DNA from: Arthrobacter_J sp038199985 | GTDB taxonomy: Bacteria; Actinomycetota; Actinomycetes; Actinomycetales; Micrococcaceae | NCBI GenBank assembly: GCA_038199985.1 | Contig: JBBPYK010000131.1 | Span: 7,943 to 71,942, forward strand | DNA: 64,000 nucleotides | Direction: 5' to 3' | Shown here: piece by piece, positions 23,296 through 31,698 of the stretch | Position numbering within the stretch: position 1 is the first letter of the stretch | How the letters are laid out: every line of letters starts with the position of its first letter | Notes under the pieces: generated by a model | What the model saw: the letters and a program-made list of their open reading frames with translations, nothing else | Databases searched by the model: none | What the model was told of the DNA's origin: nothing | Program-made: the position numbers and the translations under genes

Positions 23296-24443
23296 TCTAT
23301 CTCGACGCTGCGGCAACATCCCCTCCGCGCAAGGCAGTCCTTGAAGCCATTTGGCCGCTGATGACCAACGACTTTGGCAACCCCGCAAGTTCGCACTCGT
23401 TGGGGGAGTCCGCAGCGCGTGCAGCTGAGTATGCGCGGACGACGGCGGCCCAGGTTCTGGGGTGCCGTCCGGGAGAGCTGGTGTTCACCTCCGGGGGGAC
23501 CGAGGCGAACAATCTGGCCATCAAGGGAATGGCGCTGGCTCGACCCGCGGGAAGACACCTGGTGACGTCGGCTGTCGAGCATCCGTCTGTACTGGAGAGC
23601 ATCGACTATTTGCGGGAGCACCACGGGTTCCGTGTCTCGGTCCTGCCCGTAGACGCGGATGGACTCGTGGCGCCTACGGATTTGGAGGCGGCGCTGACGC
23701 CACTGACAACACTGTGCAGCATCATGTACGCCAATAATGAGGTGGGAACGGTTCAACCGGTCGCCGAGCTTGCGCAAATCTGCGCCGAGTATGGCGTGCC
23801 GTTTCACACGGACGCTGTCCAGGCTGCTGGCTGGCTACCACTTGATGTCGCCGGTCTCGGAGTGGATGCGCTCTCGATCTCCGGACACAAACTCGGCGCG
23901 CCCAAAGGGTGCGGCCTGCTGTATGTCAAGGGCCGGCGTCGGCTGCAGCCGCAGATCCACGGCGGGGGGCAGCAGCGCGGGAAACGATCAGGAACGGAGA
24001 ATGTAGCGGGTGCCGTTGCCGTCGCCACTGTGCTGAAATTGGCGGAAGCCGACCGTTCATCCGCCGTGGAGACCGCAGTTGCCCTTCGCAACCATCTCAT
24101 TGAAACCGTGCAGCGCGATGTGCCGGATGCGATCCTCACCGGGCATCACTCATTACGCTTGCCAGCGCACGCGTCGTTCTGTTTCCCCGGTACCAGCGGG
24201 GAGTCGGTACTGCTTGAACTGGAACGGGCCGGCGTGGTCTGCTCCAGTGGATCCGCCTGCGCGGCGGGCTCTGATGAGCCATCCGGGGTCCTCACAGCCA
24301 TGGGAATCAGCCGTGATATTGCCCAGACCGCGGTCAGACTGACGTTCGACTCCGGGATGCAGGAAAAGGAGATGTCGTTGGCGGCACGGGCCGTGGGGAA
24401 GGCAGTGGCCACCGTCAAACGGTTGGGCATGCCTCAGTCGTAG
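23292..24443 (+). CDS. Cysteine desulfurase (NifS/IscS-like) of the NAD operon
   Basis: A 383-residue PLP enzyme that takes sulfur from cysteine. The PLP lysine is K200 (SISGHKLGAPKG), the catalytic Cys is C323 (SSGSACAAG), and DAAATSPP and SGGTEANNLAI are also conserved. Location at the end of nrtR-nadABC with a 4-bp overlap suggests it supplies sulfur for the NadA cluster, as NifS next to nadB does in Bacillus subtilis. It ends with a 10-bp tail overlap with the convergent SDR gene, leaving no room for a separate terminator. Confidence 0.94.
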   Translation: MIYLDAAATSPPRKAVLEAIWPLMTNDFGNPASSHSLGESAARAAEYARTTAAQVLGCRPGELVFTSGGTEANNLAIKGMALARPAGRHLVTSAVEHPSVLESIDYLREHHGFRVSVLPVDADGLVAPTDLEAALTPLTTLCSIMYANNEVGTVQPVAELAQICAEYGVPFHTDAVQAAGWLPLDVAGLGVDALSISGHKLGAPKGCGLLYVKGRRRLQPQIHGGGQQRGKRSGTENVAGAVAVATVLKLAEADRSSAVETAVALRNHLIETVQRDVPDAILTGHHSLRLPAHASFCFPGTSGESVLLELERAGVVCSSGSACAAGSDEPSGVLTAMGISRDIAQTAVRLTFDSGMQEKEMSLAARAVGKAVATVKRLGMPQS

Positions 24444-25318
24444 TTGACCCCGGTCAGCTCTTCGCTCCGATTCCACAACCGGAGAGCAATGTCTTCATCC
24501 AGCACGGCCGGTGAGGGTGCCACCAGCGTTGCCGTGCCGCGTAATTCTCCGGGCCCGTTGGGGCCGTAATAGTCGCCACCCTGAACATCTGCCGCTGTTG
24601 CGGCGTAGAGCGTGGGCAAACAGGCTGATTCGGCGGGCTGACCCATGGCCGCGAACAACCCTCCGAGCAGATCCAGGGCGCCCCTGTGACTGCCACGTTT
24701 AGTGAGGTTTGTTCCAGAAACACCCGGATGAGCAGCGACCGAGATGATGTCCGTGCCCGATGTGCGCAGCCAGCGCTCAAGCTCCATAGCGAAATACAGG
24801 TTGGCCAGCTTGCTCTGGGAGTACGCCTGCCACCGGCGATAGCTTCTTTCAGAGTTGAGGTCCTCGAAGCGAATCTTCCCGCGACGGTGCGCAATGCTGG
24901 ACAGTGTGATCACCCGCGGGACCGAACCGGCACGGAGCTGGTCCATCAAAAGCCCAGTCAAGGCAAAGTGCCCCAGATGGTTCACTCCGAACTGCATTTC
25001 GAAACCGTCTTGTGTTCGGGTAAGTGGCGGTGCCATCACGCCAGCGTTGTTGATCAACACGTCCACCGGTTGTTCCACGCGTTTGGCGAAGCTACGGATA
25101 CTCTCCAGACTGGCGAGATCCAACTCTGCCGTGTGGCAGGTCTGGTTCCCTGTCCTTTCCTGGACCATGCGCAGCGCAGCCTCGGCCTTGTCCGGGTTCC
25201 TGCAGGCCATCGTGACCACTGCACCAGACTCAGCCAAAGCCAAGGAGGTCTGCAAACCGATTCCACTATTTGCACCGGTGACGATGATACGCCGACCGGA
25301 AATACGCTCAGACTCCAT
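24434..25318 (-). CDS. Short-chain dehydrogenase/reductase
   Basis: A 294-residue SDR, retinol-dehydrogenase/WWOX-like. TGANSGIG (14-21) binds NAD(P), NNAGVMAPP follows, and the active site has Ser in TLSSIAH and YSQSK (Tyr, Lys). The C-terminal part with HPGVSGTNL is typical. I start at ATG 25318, which overlaps the MarR stop by 11 bp. The longer frame to 25369 lies within that gene. It is the third gene of a flavin monooxygenase-MarR-SDR unit, suggesting joint oxidation/reduction of a small organic compound. Substrate unknown. Confidence 0.88.
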   Translation of the reverse strand: MESERISGRRIIVTGANSGIGLQTSLALAESGAVVTMACRNPDKAEAALRMVQERTGNQTCHTAELDLASLESIRSFAKRVEQPVDVLINNAGVMAPPLTRTQDGFEMQFGVNHLGHFALTGLLMDQLRAGSVPRVITLSSIAHRRGKIRFEDLNSERSYRRWQAYSQSKLANLYFAMELERWLRTSGTDIISVAAHPGVSGTNLTKRGSHRGALDLLGGLFAAMGQPAESACLPTLYAATAADVQGGDYYGPNGPGELRGTATLVAPSPAVLDEDIALRLWNRSEELTGVNYD

Positions 25319-25766
25319 CGACGCTGCGCCGCAACTTGTCCGTGAGTCGCCGCAGATCCCGCAGCTCATCCTGCGTCAGCGCGGGCTCAAGGAGGCTACG
25401 AATCCGTTTCACATGAATTCGGCCCATGGAACGCTGAAGCGCTAGCCCTGCATCCGTCAGCGCGAGTTCAACGCCGCGATGGTCCGACGCTGCGGCCCGG
25501 CGCATGACCAGGCCACGAGCTTCGAGCCGGTCCAACATCCGGCTGAGACTGGGCTGACTGAGAAGTAGATGCTCGTTCAGGTCCTTCAGCCGCGTCCAAC
25601 CTGTGGGGCATCGGGTCAGGTTGAACATCACGTCATACTCTCGCATGGTGAGTTGTTTGAAATCTGGGTCACTTTGTAACTGACGCATGACGGACACCTG
25701 AGTGCGAAACAGCGACTCCCATGTGTCGGTGCTCAATTGGGCATCGTGTTCACTGTGTGCTGGCAT
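25308..25766 (-). CDS. MarR-family regulator
   Basis: A 152-residue winged-helix protein. MPAHSEHD begins at ATG 25766, 17 bp inside the end of the flavin monooxygenase gene. Recognition helix LSQPSLSRMLDRLEARGLV and wing SDHRGVELALTDAG are standard for MarR. It probably represses its own operon through the ATGCA-TT-TGCAT dyad at 26877-26888 and responds to a phenolic or oxidising compound. The ligand is inferred only. Confidence 0.9.
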   Translation of the reverse strand: MPAHSEHDAQLSTDTWESLFRTQVSVMRQLQSDPDFKQLTMREYDVMFNLTRCPTGWTRLKDLNEHLLLSQPSLSRMLDRLEARGLVMRRAAASDHRGVELALTDAGLALQRSMGRIHVKRIRSLLEPALTQDELRDLRRLTDKLRRSVDGV

Positions 25767-26856
25767 GGCTGCTGCTTTCTGCCGCTGCCCGTGCGGCCTT
25801 GCGGTTGTCATGGGTGGGACTTGCGGGCACATGAGCAGGCGTTCTGTCGGCGAACTCCTTGCGCAGGATGGGGAGAACTTCTTCGCCGAACAGGTCCAAT
25901 TGCTCAAGGACGGTCTTCAGCGGCAGACCCGCATGGTCCACCAGGAAGAGTTGCCGCTGGTAGTCGCCGAAGTACTCTCGGAAGGTCAGCGTTTTTTCAA
26001 TGATTTCCTGAGGGCTGCCAACGGTTAACGGTGTCTGCGAAGTAAATTCTTCCATGGAGGGACCGTTTCCGTACACCGGCGCGTTGTCGAAGTACGGACG
26101 GAACTCGCGAATAGCGTCCTGAGAATTGCGACGCATGAAAAATTGCCCTCCCAGACCAACGATGGCCTGTTCGGCAGTTCCGTGCCCGTAGTGGGCGTAA
26201 CGGCTGCGGTATAGCTCGATGAGCTGCTGGTAATGCTCCTTGGGCCAAAAGATGTTGTTGGCGAAGAATCCATCACCGTAGTATGCGGCGATTTCCGCAA
26301 TTTGGGGCGTCCGGATGGAACCGTGCCAGACGAACGGTGCAATGCCATCCAGCGGGCGTGGAGTGGAAGTGAAGTTCTGCAACGGCGTCCTGAATTGTCC
26401 CTGCCAGTCCACGGTGTCTTCATCCCAGAGGCGGCGGAGCAGGGCATAGTTCTCAATGGTCAGGTCAAGGCTGTCCTGCATTTTACGACCGAACCATGGG
26501 TAGACGGGAGCGGTATTGCCTCGCCCCAGGATGAGGTCGGTGCGTCCATCCGAGAGGTGCTGGAGCATAGCAAAGTCTTCAGCAATCTTGACGGGGTCAT
26601 TGGTGGTGATCAGCGTTGTTGATGTGGAGAGAATAATCCGCTCTGTCTGCGCCGCTACGTACCCGAGCATAGTGGTGGGGGAACTCGGAACGAACGGGGG
26701 ATTGTGATGTTCGCCGGTTGCAAAGACATCGAGACCGACCGCTTCGGCGTGGCGTGCAATGGTGACCATTGCTTTGATGCGTTCATGCTCTGTTGGTGTC
26801 TGATGTGTCGTGGGGTCTGTCGTGACATCTCCGACACTGAAAATACCTATCTGCAC
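25750..26856 (-). CDS. LLM-class flavin-dependent monooxygenase
   Basis: A 368-residue bacterial-luciferase-like FMN-dependent oxidoreductase. Motifs are IFSVGDVTTD, DVFATGEHHNPPF, STSTTLITTNDPVKIAEDFAMLQHLS and LILGRGNTAPVYPWFG, with FVWHGSIRTPQ later. It starts at GTG preceded by GAGGGAG and is first in the operon with MarR and SDR genes. Reduced flavin must come from a reductase elsewhere. The last ~25 residues are Ala/Ser-rich. The reaction cannot be deduced. Confidence 0.9.
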   Translation of the reverse strand: MQIGIFSVGDVTTDPTTHQTPTEHERIKAMVTIARHAEAVGLDVFATGEHHNPPFVPSSPTTMLGYVAAQTERIILSTSTTLITTNDPVKIAEDFAMLQHLSDGRTDLILGRGNTAPVYPWFGRKMQDSLDLTIENYALLRRLWDEDTVDWQGQFRTPLQNFTSTPRPLDGIAPFVWHGSIRTPQIAEIAAYYGDGFFANNIFWPKEHYQQLIELYRSRYAHYGHGTAEQAIVGLGGQFFMRRNSQDAIREFRPYFDNAPVYGNGPSMEEFTSQTPLTVGSPQEIIEKTLTFREYFGDYQRQLFLVDHAGLPLKTVLEQLDLFGEEVLPILRKEFADRTPAHVPASPTHDNRKAARAAAESSSHASTQ

Positions 26857-26876
26857 AGCGCTCCCTCTCGGTTTAC

Positions 26877-26888
26877 ATGCATTTGCAT
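26877..26888. promoter_or_regulatory. ATGCATTTGCAT dyad, putative MarR operator
   Basis: A 5-bp inverted repeat (ATGCA-TT-TGCAT) 20-32 bp upstream of the GTG of the LLM monooxygenase. Palindromes of this type and position are common for MarR repressors, and the operon encodes one. Confidence 0.55.
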
Positions 26889-26945
26889 CTATCCTTTGGA
26901 GAAACAGCGGAGACGCTTACATTGTTCCCTGAACCGAGCACCGGT

Positions 26946-29900
26946 CTAGGCCGCGTTCTGCCTGCGCTCACGACGACCCTCCAGCAACCGGTACAGCACC
27001 GGCACCAGAATCAGGGTGAGAGCAGTCGACGAGACCAGACCGCCAATAACCACGATGGCCAGTGGCTGGGAAATGAACCCGCCCTCACCCGTTAGGCCCA
27101 GAGCCATTGGAACCAGGGCAAAAATGGTGGCCAAAGCCGTCATGAGGATAGGACGCAACCTCTGTCGTGCACCACGTTCTACCGCTTCCGCGACAGTCAT
27201 GGCCTCCACGCCGTCATGCGGCTGCCTGTACTGGTTGATCAAGTCGATCAGAACGATGGCATTCGTCACCACAATGCCCACCAGCATCAGCATGCCAATC
27301 AGCGACGGCAGTCCTAACGGCACCTGCGTGATGACCAGCAGAGCAATGGCGCCGGTAGCCGCGAAGGGCACAGAAACCAGCAGAATCAGCGGTTGCAGAA
27401 GGGACTTGAACGTCGCCACCATGATCACGTAGACAATCGCGACGGCGGCCAGTAGCGCGAGATAAAGTTGCCCGAAGGAATCGGCTTGCTGTTCCGCTGC
27501 GCCGCCAACCTCAGCGGTCGCTCCAGCCGGAAGGTTCAGTGCCTCGACCCGCTCCGTAACCGTGGAACTGAGGCTACCCAGATCATCTGCTGCTGGGGTA
27601 ATCGAGATCCTTGCCGTGCGTTCTCCGTTGGCGCTGGTGATAGACAACGGAACAGACACCTGCTCCACCTCGGCGACGTCCGTCAACGGAACCGGTCCAG
27701 CGGGGGTCGGTAGGGTCAATGCTGTCAGCTGCTCAAGGCTGTCCGGTTCCACGCCCTTGCCGACTAGTACGGGATAGTCGGTCACCTCGAGCCGCAGCGT
27801 ACCTGCGGGAATGGGGCTGAGTGTACTCGCGGCCAAGGATGAAATCTGCTCCTCATTGAGCCCAGCTGCAACTGCCTTTTTGCGGTCCACCCGGATCTGG
27901 ACCAGCGGTTGCCCCTCAGCAAGGTTGCTTGAGACTTCACTGGCACCAGGAAGACCTTCCATCTGGCTGAGCACCTGATCCGAAGCATCGCGGAGAATGT
28001 CCGAAGAAGGAGCACTGACATTGACGTCAATGGTGCTACTCATGCCGAAGCCGCCGCCACTGGCCGAAACAAGCACGTCTCCGGCAGCGCCGCTGTCCTC
28101 AATCTTTTCTCGGACCCTGTTCTGCAGCGCCTCTTGATCGGAGTCGGCATCGGTGATGACGGTGAACGACGCCGTTGAGGCACCTGCCGCCAGCGAGGAG
28201 CCAATGAGGTCGGTGGAATTGCCGATGGTCAGCTGTACATCTTCGATGCCGTCTATGGAGCTCAGAAGCTTCTCCGTGGCTTTTGCCTCTTCGAGGGTGT
28301 ACTCGAGGCTGGAGCCAGGGGTCAGTGTCTGGGTGATGCTCATGCTGTTCTGACCGGTGTTGCCCAACAAATTGGTCTGCATGAGCGGGGTCATCGCTAC
28401 CGTACCGATCAGGACCAGGGCGCCCGCCACCAGCGTCCAGACCGGATGCTTCTGTGTACGGCGAAGGATAGGCAGATACCCCCGCTGTAGCAGTGACCGC
28501 TGCTCCCGATGCTCGGCCTCATCCCGCGAAAGGGGAGCCGCATGGGAATGGCCTTTGTTGCGAAGGAACCAATATGCAAGAACGGGAACAATGGTCAACG
28601 CGACCGCGAGCGAGGCCAGCAGCGCGATAGTCACGGTGAGGGCAAACGGTCGGAAAAGTTCTCCGGCCAGGTCTCCCACAAAAGCAATGGGGGCGAACAC
28701 GGCCACGGAAGTCAGCGTGGAGGCAGTGATGGCGCCAGAAACTTCTCTGACAGCTTTCAGGATTGCCGCGCCCTTTTCCTCTCCATAAGACAGATGCCGC
28801 TTGATGTTTTCGATCACCACAATGGAGTCATCCACTACTCGGCCAATAGCGATGGTCAGAGCGCCGAGCGTGAGGATGTTCAGCGAGAAACCAACGGTGT
28901 AGAGACCAATGAACGTTATGAGCAACGACAGGGGAATGGAGATCGCAGTCACGATCGTGGAGCGCACTGACATCAAGAAGACCAAAATCACCAACACTGC
29001 GAACCCGAGCCCCAAGAGGCCCTCCGTGGTCAGGTCTTCAATGGACTTCTCGATAAACGGAGCCTGATCGAAGACCACCGTGATATTGGCCCCGCTACCC
29101 AGTTCCTCCTCGAATTGGGTCAGGAGATCTGTGACCGCGTGTGAGATGGCCACGGTGTCGCCGTCGGGCGTCTTGGTGACAGAGAGGGCGAGAGTCTCTT
29201 CACCGTTTGTACGCGTAATGGATGACGGGTCGTCGTTTTGCAGAGCGACGGACGTGACCTCTCCCAGTGGAACGGGTCCGTCCTTGCCGGGCAGCGGAAG
29301 GGCACGCACATCGTCGAGGGACTCAATCGGGCTACCGATCTGGATCGTCAACGACTTCTCGTCCGTGTCCAGGACACCTACCGGAATCAAGGACCCATTG
29401 TTCTCCAGGGCTTCAAGGACATCCGGGGTCCCCAGACCCGCGGCGGTCAACTTCGCTTGATCCGGGAGCACCGCTATATGTCGGGATGTACCACCAGTGA
29501 CCTCAGCGCTACGGACGCCGTCGATCTTTTGAAGACGGGGGACCGTCAGCCGTTCGAGGTCACTTTTGAGCTCACTCAGAGACTGATCCGACGACACCGC
29601 CATGAAGACAATGGGAAGGTCGCTGATGCTGCCCGCCAGAGCATTGGGCGCTACATCTTCCGGCAGCACTTGCTCGACGGTCGAAATGGCGCGATCCACC
29701 TGACCGCGTGCGCGGTCCAAATCAGTGCCGTACGTAAAAGTCAGACTGACGGTGCTGATTCCCGTCCGTGATGTACTGGACGAAGACTCGAGTCCCTCAA
29801 CGGCATTGAGGGCACTTTCGAGCGGCTCACTGACTTGTTTGTCAACTACCTCTGGCGACGCCCCCGGCATGGCCGAAATGACCGTGATTTGTGGAAACTC

Positions 29901-30023
29901 AAGAGATGGAATGAGCTCCTGTTTGAGGGAACCCATGGTGATCACACCAAAGACCGCCGCAAACACAGTGATCAGGGCAATAAGTGCCCTGTTGGCCAGC
30001 GAAAGCTTCGCCAGTCTGAACAT
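26946..30023 (-). CDS. RND-family (AcrB/SwrC-like) efflux transporter
   Basis: A 1025-residue HAE-type RND transporter with two copies of a helix plus large extracytoplasmic loop plus helix bundle. The proton-relay pair is present in GRVVDDSIVVIENIKRHL. GIVVTNAIVLIDLINQY is its counterpart in the second half. In a monoderm such proteins act like Bacillus SwrC, exporting amphiphiles or drugs from the membrane. Neither a periplasmic adaptor (MFP) nor a regulator is adjacent. It starts at ATG after GAGGCGG. The spacer to mqo is only 55 bp, so read-through from mqo is possible. Confidence 0.93.
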   Translation of the reverse strand: MFRLAKLSLANRALIALITVFAAVFGVITMGSLKQELIPSLEFPQITVISAMPGASPEVVDKQVSEPLESALNAVEGLESSSSTSRTGISTVSLTFTYGTDLDRARGQVDRAISTVEQVLPEDVAPNALAGSISDLPIVFMAVSSDQSLSELKSDLERLTVPRLQKIDGVRSAEVTGGTSRHIAVLPDQAKLTAAGLGTPDVLEALENNGSLIPVGVLDTDEKSLTIQIGSPIESLDDVRALPLPGKDGPVPLGEVTSVALQNDDPSSITRTNGEETLALSVTKTPDGDTVAISHAVTDLLTQFEEELGSGANITVVFDQAPFIEKSIEDLTTEGLLGLGFAVLVILVFLMSVRSTIVTAISIPLSLLITFIGLYTVGFSLNILTLGALTIAIGRVVDDSIVVIENIKRHLSYGEEKGAAILKAVREVSGAITASTLTSVAVFAPIAFVGDLAGELFRPFALTVTIALLASLAVALTIVPVLAYWFLRNKGHSHAAPLSRDEAEHREQRSLLQRGYLPILRRTQKHPVWTLVAGALVLIGTVAMTPLMQTNLLGNTGQNSMSITQTLTPGSSLEYTLEEAKATEKLLSSIDGIEDVQLTIGNSTDLIGSSLAAGASTASFTVITDADSDQEALQNRVREKIEDSGAAGDVLVSASGGGFGMSSTIDVNVSAPSSDILRDASDQVLSQMEGLPGASEVSSNLAEGQPLVQIRVDRKKAVAAGLNEEQISSLAASTLSPIPAGTLRLEVTDYPVLVGKGVEPDSLEQLTALTLPTPAGPVPLTDVAEVEQVSVPLSITSANGERTARISITPAADDLGSLSSTVTERVEALNLPAGATAEVGGAAEQQADSFGQLYLALLAAVAIVYVIMVATFKSLLQPLILLVSVPFAATGAIALLVITQVPLGLPSLIGMLMLVGIVVTNAIVLIDLINQYRQPHDGVEAMTVAEAVERGARQRLRPILMTALATIFALVPMALGLTGEGGFISQPLAIVVIGGLVSSTALTLILVPVLYRLLEGRRERRQNAA

Positions 30024-30078
30024 CGGACCGCCTCATGGGAAAAACTGGCTCAGGACACTGGTGTGACCCGCAGAGTAA

Positions 30079-31575
30079 CTACGAAAGGTTGAGTACTTCA
30101 CCCGTGTGAGCGATGATCTCGTCTGCCAGCGACTCATTCTCGTTGAGCTTGACGTCGTAGCCAGGGATCATTTCGCGGAGCTTTGGCTCCCAAGCGCCCA
30201 TGTGCTTGGGGAAGCACCGTTTCAGCAGGTCCACCATGATGGGCGCCGCAGTTGACGCTCCTGGAGAGGCGCCGAGCAGTGCACCGATGGAACCATCAGC
30301 AGAGGTGATGACTTCCGTGCCGAACTGGAGAACTCCGCCCTTTTGGGCATCTTTCTTGATGACCTGCACACGCTGACCTGCAGTGATCAACTCCCAGCGA
30401 TCCGCATTGGCTGACGGAAGGAACGCCCGAAGCGCGTCGTTCTTCGCGTTCCGCGTCTTCAGGACTTCCGTCACCAGGTACTTGACCAGGCCCAGATTAT
30501 CCTTGGCTACCGCCAGCATGGGAATGAGGTTCGATGGCCGGACCGAAGTCGGCAGGTCGAGAAAGGATCCGTTCCTAAGGAACTTCGTGGAGAACCCACC
30601 ATAGGGACCGAACAGCAGCGATCGCTCGCCATTGACGAACCGGGTGTCCAGGTGAGGCACTGACATGGGTGGCGCACCGACGTCGGCCAGGCCGTAGACC
30701 TTGGCGTTGTGCTGGTCAACCACATCTGGGTTGGTGCACCGTAGGAACTGGCCGGAAACAGGGAAGCCGCCGAAGCCGCGGCCTTCGGGGATCCCCGAAC
30801 GCTGGAGCAGATGCAGCGCCCCGCCGCCAGCGCCTACAAAGACAAACTTGGCGTGGACAGTGCGTTTTTCGCCACTGGCCCGATTTTTGACCTTGACGTC
30901 CCATCCACCGGAAGGGGAGCGTTCCAGATCATCAACATCATGACCGAAGTTCAGATCCACGTCTGATTTACCGAGGTAGGAGGTGAGCTCCCGTGAGAGC
31001 GCGCCAAAGTCGACGTCGGTTCCTCCGACGACACGTGATCCGGCCACGCGCTGGGACGGGTCGCGGTCCTTCATGACCAACGGCGTCCAGTCGGCGAGGG
31101 TTGCGTGGTCTTCCGAGTGTTCAATGGTCTTGAACAGGGGCTGCGAGCGAAGCGCTTCAAATCGGCGTTGCAAGTACTCTGCCTGCCAGTCACCCCAAAC
31201 TAAACTCATGTGCGGCAGGGGATTGATGAAGTTTCGCGCGGGCCCGATATGGCCATTGGAGACGAGGTGGGACCAGAACTGTCGGGATACGTGGAACTGC
31301 TCGTTGATCTTGACCGCTTTGGCAGGATCGACACTGCCGTCCTTGGCCGCGGGTGTGTAGTTGAGCTCGCACAGAGCCGAATGACCAGTGCCTGCGTTAT
31401 TCCATGGATCCGAGCTTTCCAGACCAGCCTGGTCCAGACGCTCAAAGAGCGAAATGCTCCAATCGGGCTGCAGCTGCTTGAGGAAAGTCCCCAGCGTGGC
31501 ACTCATGATGCCGCCACCAATCAGTACAACATCAACGTTCTCAGCGGCGTGGTCCGTCGCAATATTTGCAGTCAA
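30079..31575 (-). CDS. mqo: Malate:quinone oxidoreductase
   Basis: A 498-residue peripheral membrane flavoprotein oxidising L-malate to oxaloacetate and passing electrons to quinone. N-terminal FAD motif DVVLIGGGIMSATLG, then DPWNNAGTGHSALCELNYTP, VVGGTDVDFG, VFVGAGGGALHLLQ and GASPGASTAAPIM, all diagnostic. I choose TTG 31575 because GGAGA lies 7 bases before it and the protein then has usual family length. The frame extends to 31632 without an SD. Confidence 0.96.
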   Translation of the reverse strand: MTANIATDHAAENVDVVLIGGGIMSATLGTFLKQLQPDWSISLFERLDQAGLESSDPWNNAGTGHSALCELNYTPAAKDGSVDPAKAVKINEQFHVSRQFWSHLVSNGHIGPARNFINPLPHMSLVWGDWQAEYLQRRFEALRSQPLFKTIEHSEDHATLADWTPLVMKDRDPSQRVAGSRVVGGTDVDFGALSRELTSYLGKSDVDLNFGHDVDDLERSPSGGWDVKVKNRASGEKRTVHAKFVFVGAGGGALHLLQRSGIPEGRGFGGFPVSGQFLRCTNPDVVDQHNAKVYGLADVGAPPMSVPHLDTRFVNGERSLLFGPYGGFSTKFLRNGSFLDLPTSVRPSNLIPMLAVAKDNLGLVKYLVTEVLKTRNAKNDALRAFLPSANADRWELITAGQRVQVIKKDAQKGGVLQFGTEVITSADGSIGALLGASPGASTAAPIMVDLLKRCFPKHMGAWEPKLREMIPGYDVKLNENESLADEIIAHTGEVLNLS

Positions 31576-31698
31576 CTTCAATCTCCACTCGCAAGGGTGC
31601 TGGCTGCCAAAGCTTATCGCGCCCTCGATCACATGGGTAATCTCCAGATCGGGTTTCGCCGGTTTTGCGGACCTAAAGTCTGCGCTTTGTGGGGTACA

